64,000 bases of DNA from Flavobacterium algicola (lineage in GTDB: Bacteria > Bacteroidota > Bacteroidia > Flavobacteriales > Flavobacteriaceae): positions 434,001-498,000 of the forward strand of contig NZ_JAJTUT010000001.1 of NCBI RefSeq assembly GCF_022399565.1, written 5' to 3'. Numbering within the stretch: position 1 is the first letter of the stretch; every line of letters begins with the position of its first letter. The notes under the pieces are model-generated. The model saw only the letters and a list, made by a program, of their open reading frames with translations. It had not been told where the DNA came from and did not search any database. Positions 63,540 to 64,000 of this stretch are shown here, piece after piece. Made by a program: the position numbers and the translations under genes.

Positions 63540-64000
63540 TTATTTAATTACATAAACTTCTACCGAATCTCCTTCTTTTAATTCATAACCTCCATCTTCG
63601 ACGTACATTAATCCGTTTGAGATTGCAAACGTATTTAACATGGAAGAATTCTGATGAGTTAATACAGTAACTTCATCCCCTTGAATGTGGGCTTTTAAAA
63701 ACTGATTTCGGGCATTACTTACCGTAAAATCATGGGTTAATTTCTTTGAGAATGTTTGTCCGTAATCAAGTTCGTGACCCGAAATCATCTGTAAGCTAGG
63801 TAACACATATACATAAAAGCACGTAAGTGATGCAGCTGGATTTCCTGGCAAAGCAAAAATCATTTTATCATTTAGTTTTCCTGCAAAAAGTGGTTTCCCT
63901 GGTTTTTGCTTCACTTTATAAAAAAGCGTTTCTACATTTAATGCTTCAAGTGCTTTTGCAACAAAATCATAATCCCCAACAGAAATTCCTCCCGAAATTA
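63540..64000 (-). CDS. moeA: Molybdopterin molybdotransferase MoeA (5' end cut by window)
   Basis: The open frame runs through the window edge, so the N-terminus is missing. The visible 152 residues begin with the MoeA active-site block GGISVGDYDFVAKALE. They continue to the conserved LPGNPAASLTC and end in domain IV (VEDGGYELKEGDSVEVYVIK). An apparent start at 63914 is an internal GTG and is not the gene start. MoeA inserts molybdenum into adenylylated molybdopterin. It is upstream of the other cofactor genes on the same strand. Confidence 0.95.
   Translation of the reverse strand, partial: ISGGISVGDYDFVAKALEALNVETLFYKVKQKPGKPLFAGKLNDKMIFALPGNPAASLTCFYVYVLPSLQMISGHELDYGQTFSKKLTHDFTVSNARNQFLKAHIQGDEVTVLTHQNSSMLNTFAISNGLMYVEDGGYELKEGDSVEVYVIK

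Overview
The window looks like a Flavobacterium-type chromosome segment (Bacteroidota, Flavobacteriaceae). It is AT-rich. Bacteroidota-type promoters (TTG, about 19 nt, TAnnTTTG) lie upstream of many genes, and classical Shine-Dalgarno sites are mostly absent. It carries a type IX secretion (T9SS) cargo protein, a TonB receptor, a DUF3467 gene beside rpoC, a MoaC-MoaB fusion and ribosomal-protein and RNA-polymerase sequences of Bacteroidota type. All family names were assigned by reading; no database search was run.

Region 1 (1-6374) is the accessory part and the most unusual. Seven genes, all on the minus strand, are separated by seven related non-coding elements of about 90-140 bp. Each element is an imperfect inverted repeat, and its outer boxes pair with the boxes across the neighbouring gene. 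For example, the gene at 1565-2308 sits between GTTAGCAGTA and TACTGCTAAC, the next between GTTGGCAGTA and TACTGCCAAC, and the next between GTTGTGCATA and TATGCACAAC. This is the signature expected of integron gene cassettes that pass through a circle, but no integrase is present and the element architecture is not canonical attC. The cargo includes a PIN-domain nuclease candidate and an Abi-alpha (DUF4393) protein, so a defence role for some cassettes is plausible.

Region 2 (6375-31826) is core genome: prfC; a large T9SS-secreted SGNH hydrolase; DUF3467, rpoC, rpoB, rplL, rplJ, rplA, rplK, nusG, secE, trnW, tuf and trnT-trnY-trnT on the minus strand; hpf and xerC; rpsU; an acyl-CoA dehydrogenase; a helix-hairpin-helix protein; and a sodium-coupled transporter with a 52-residue membrane partner gene that is easily missed.

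Region 3 (31827-57680) mixes housekeeping genes (exonuclease, rnhB, lipB, lysS, nadA-nadB, a D-2-hydroxyacid dehydrogenase) with envelope functions. It holds a putative porin, several lipoproteins, an ECF sigma/anti-sigma locus followed by a Spy/CpxP-like protein, a YHYH protein, a MORN-repeat lipoprotein and a SCO1-like protein, a PL6 polysaccharide lyase, a DUF4394 lipoprotein, and a cysteine-rich small protein next to a TonB-dependent receptor.

Region 4 (57683-64000) is a molybdenum-cofactor cluster, all on the minus strand: moeA (cut by the window end), a ModE-type DNA-binding protein, a TSUP transporter, mobA, moaD, moeB with a rhodanese domain, moaE, a moaC-moaB fusion and moaA.

A second family of non-coding repeats is scattered between core genes (6476-6580, 6762-6860, 27479-27553, 45021-45092, 59648-59742). 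It has conserved arms around a variable hairpin. No CRISPR array, insertion sequence, rRNA gene or prophage was seen.
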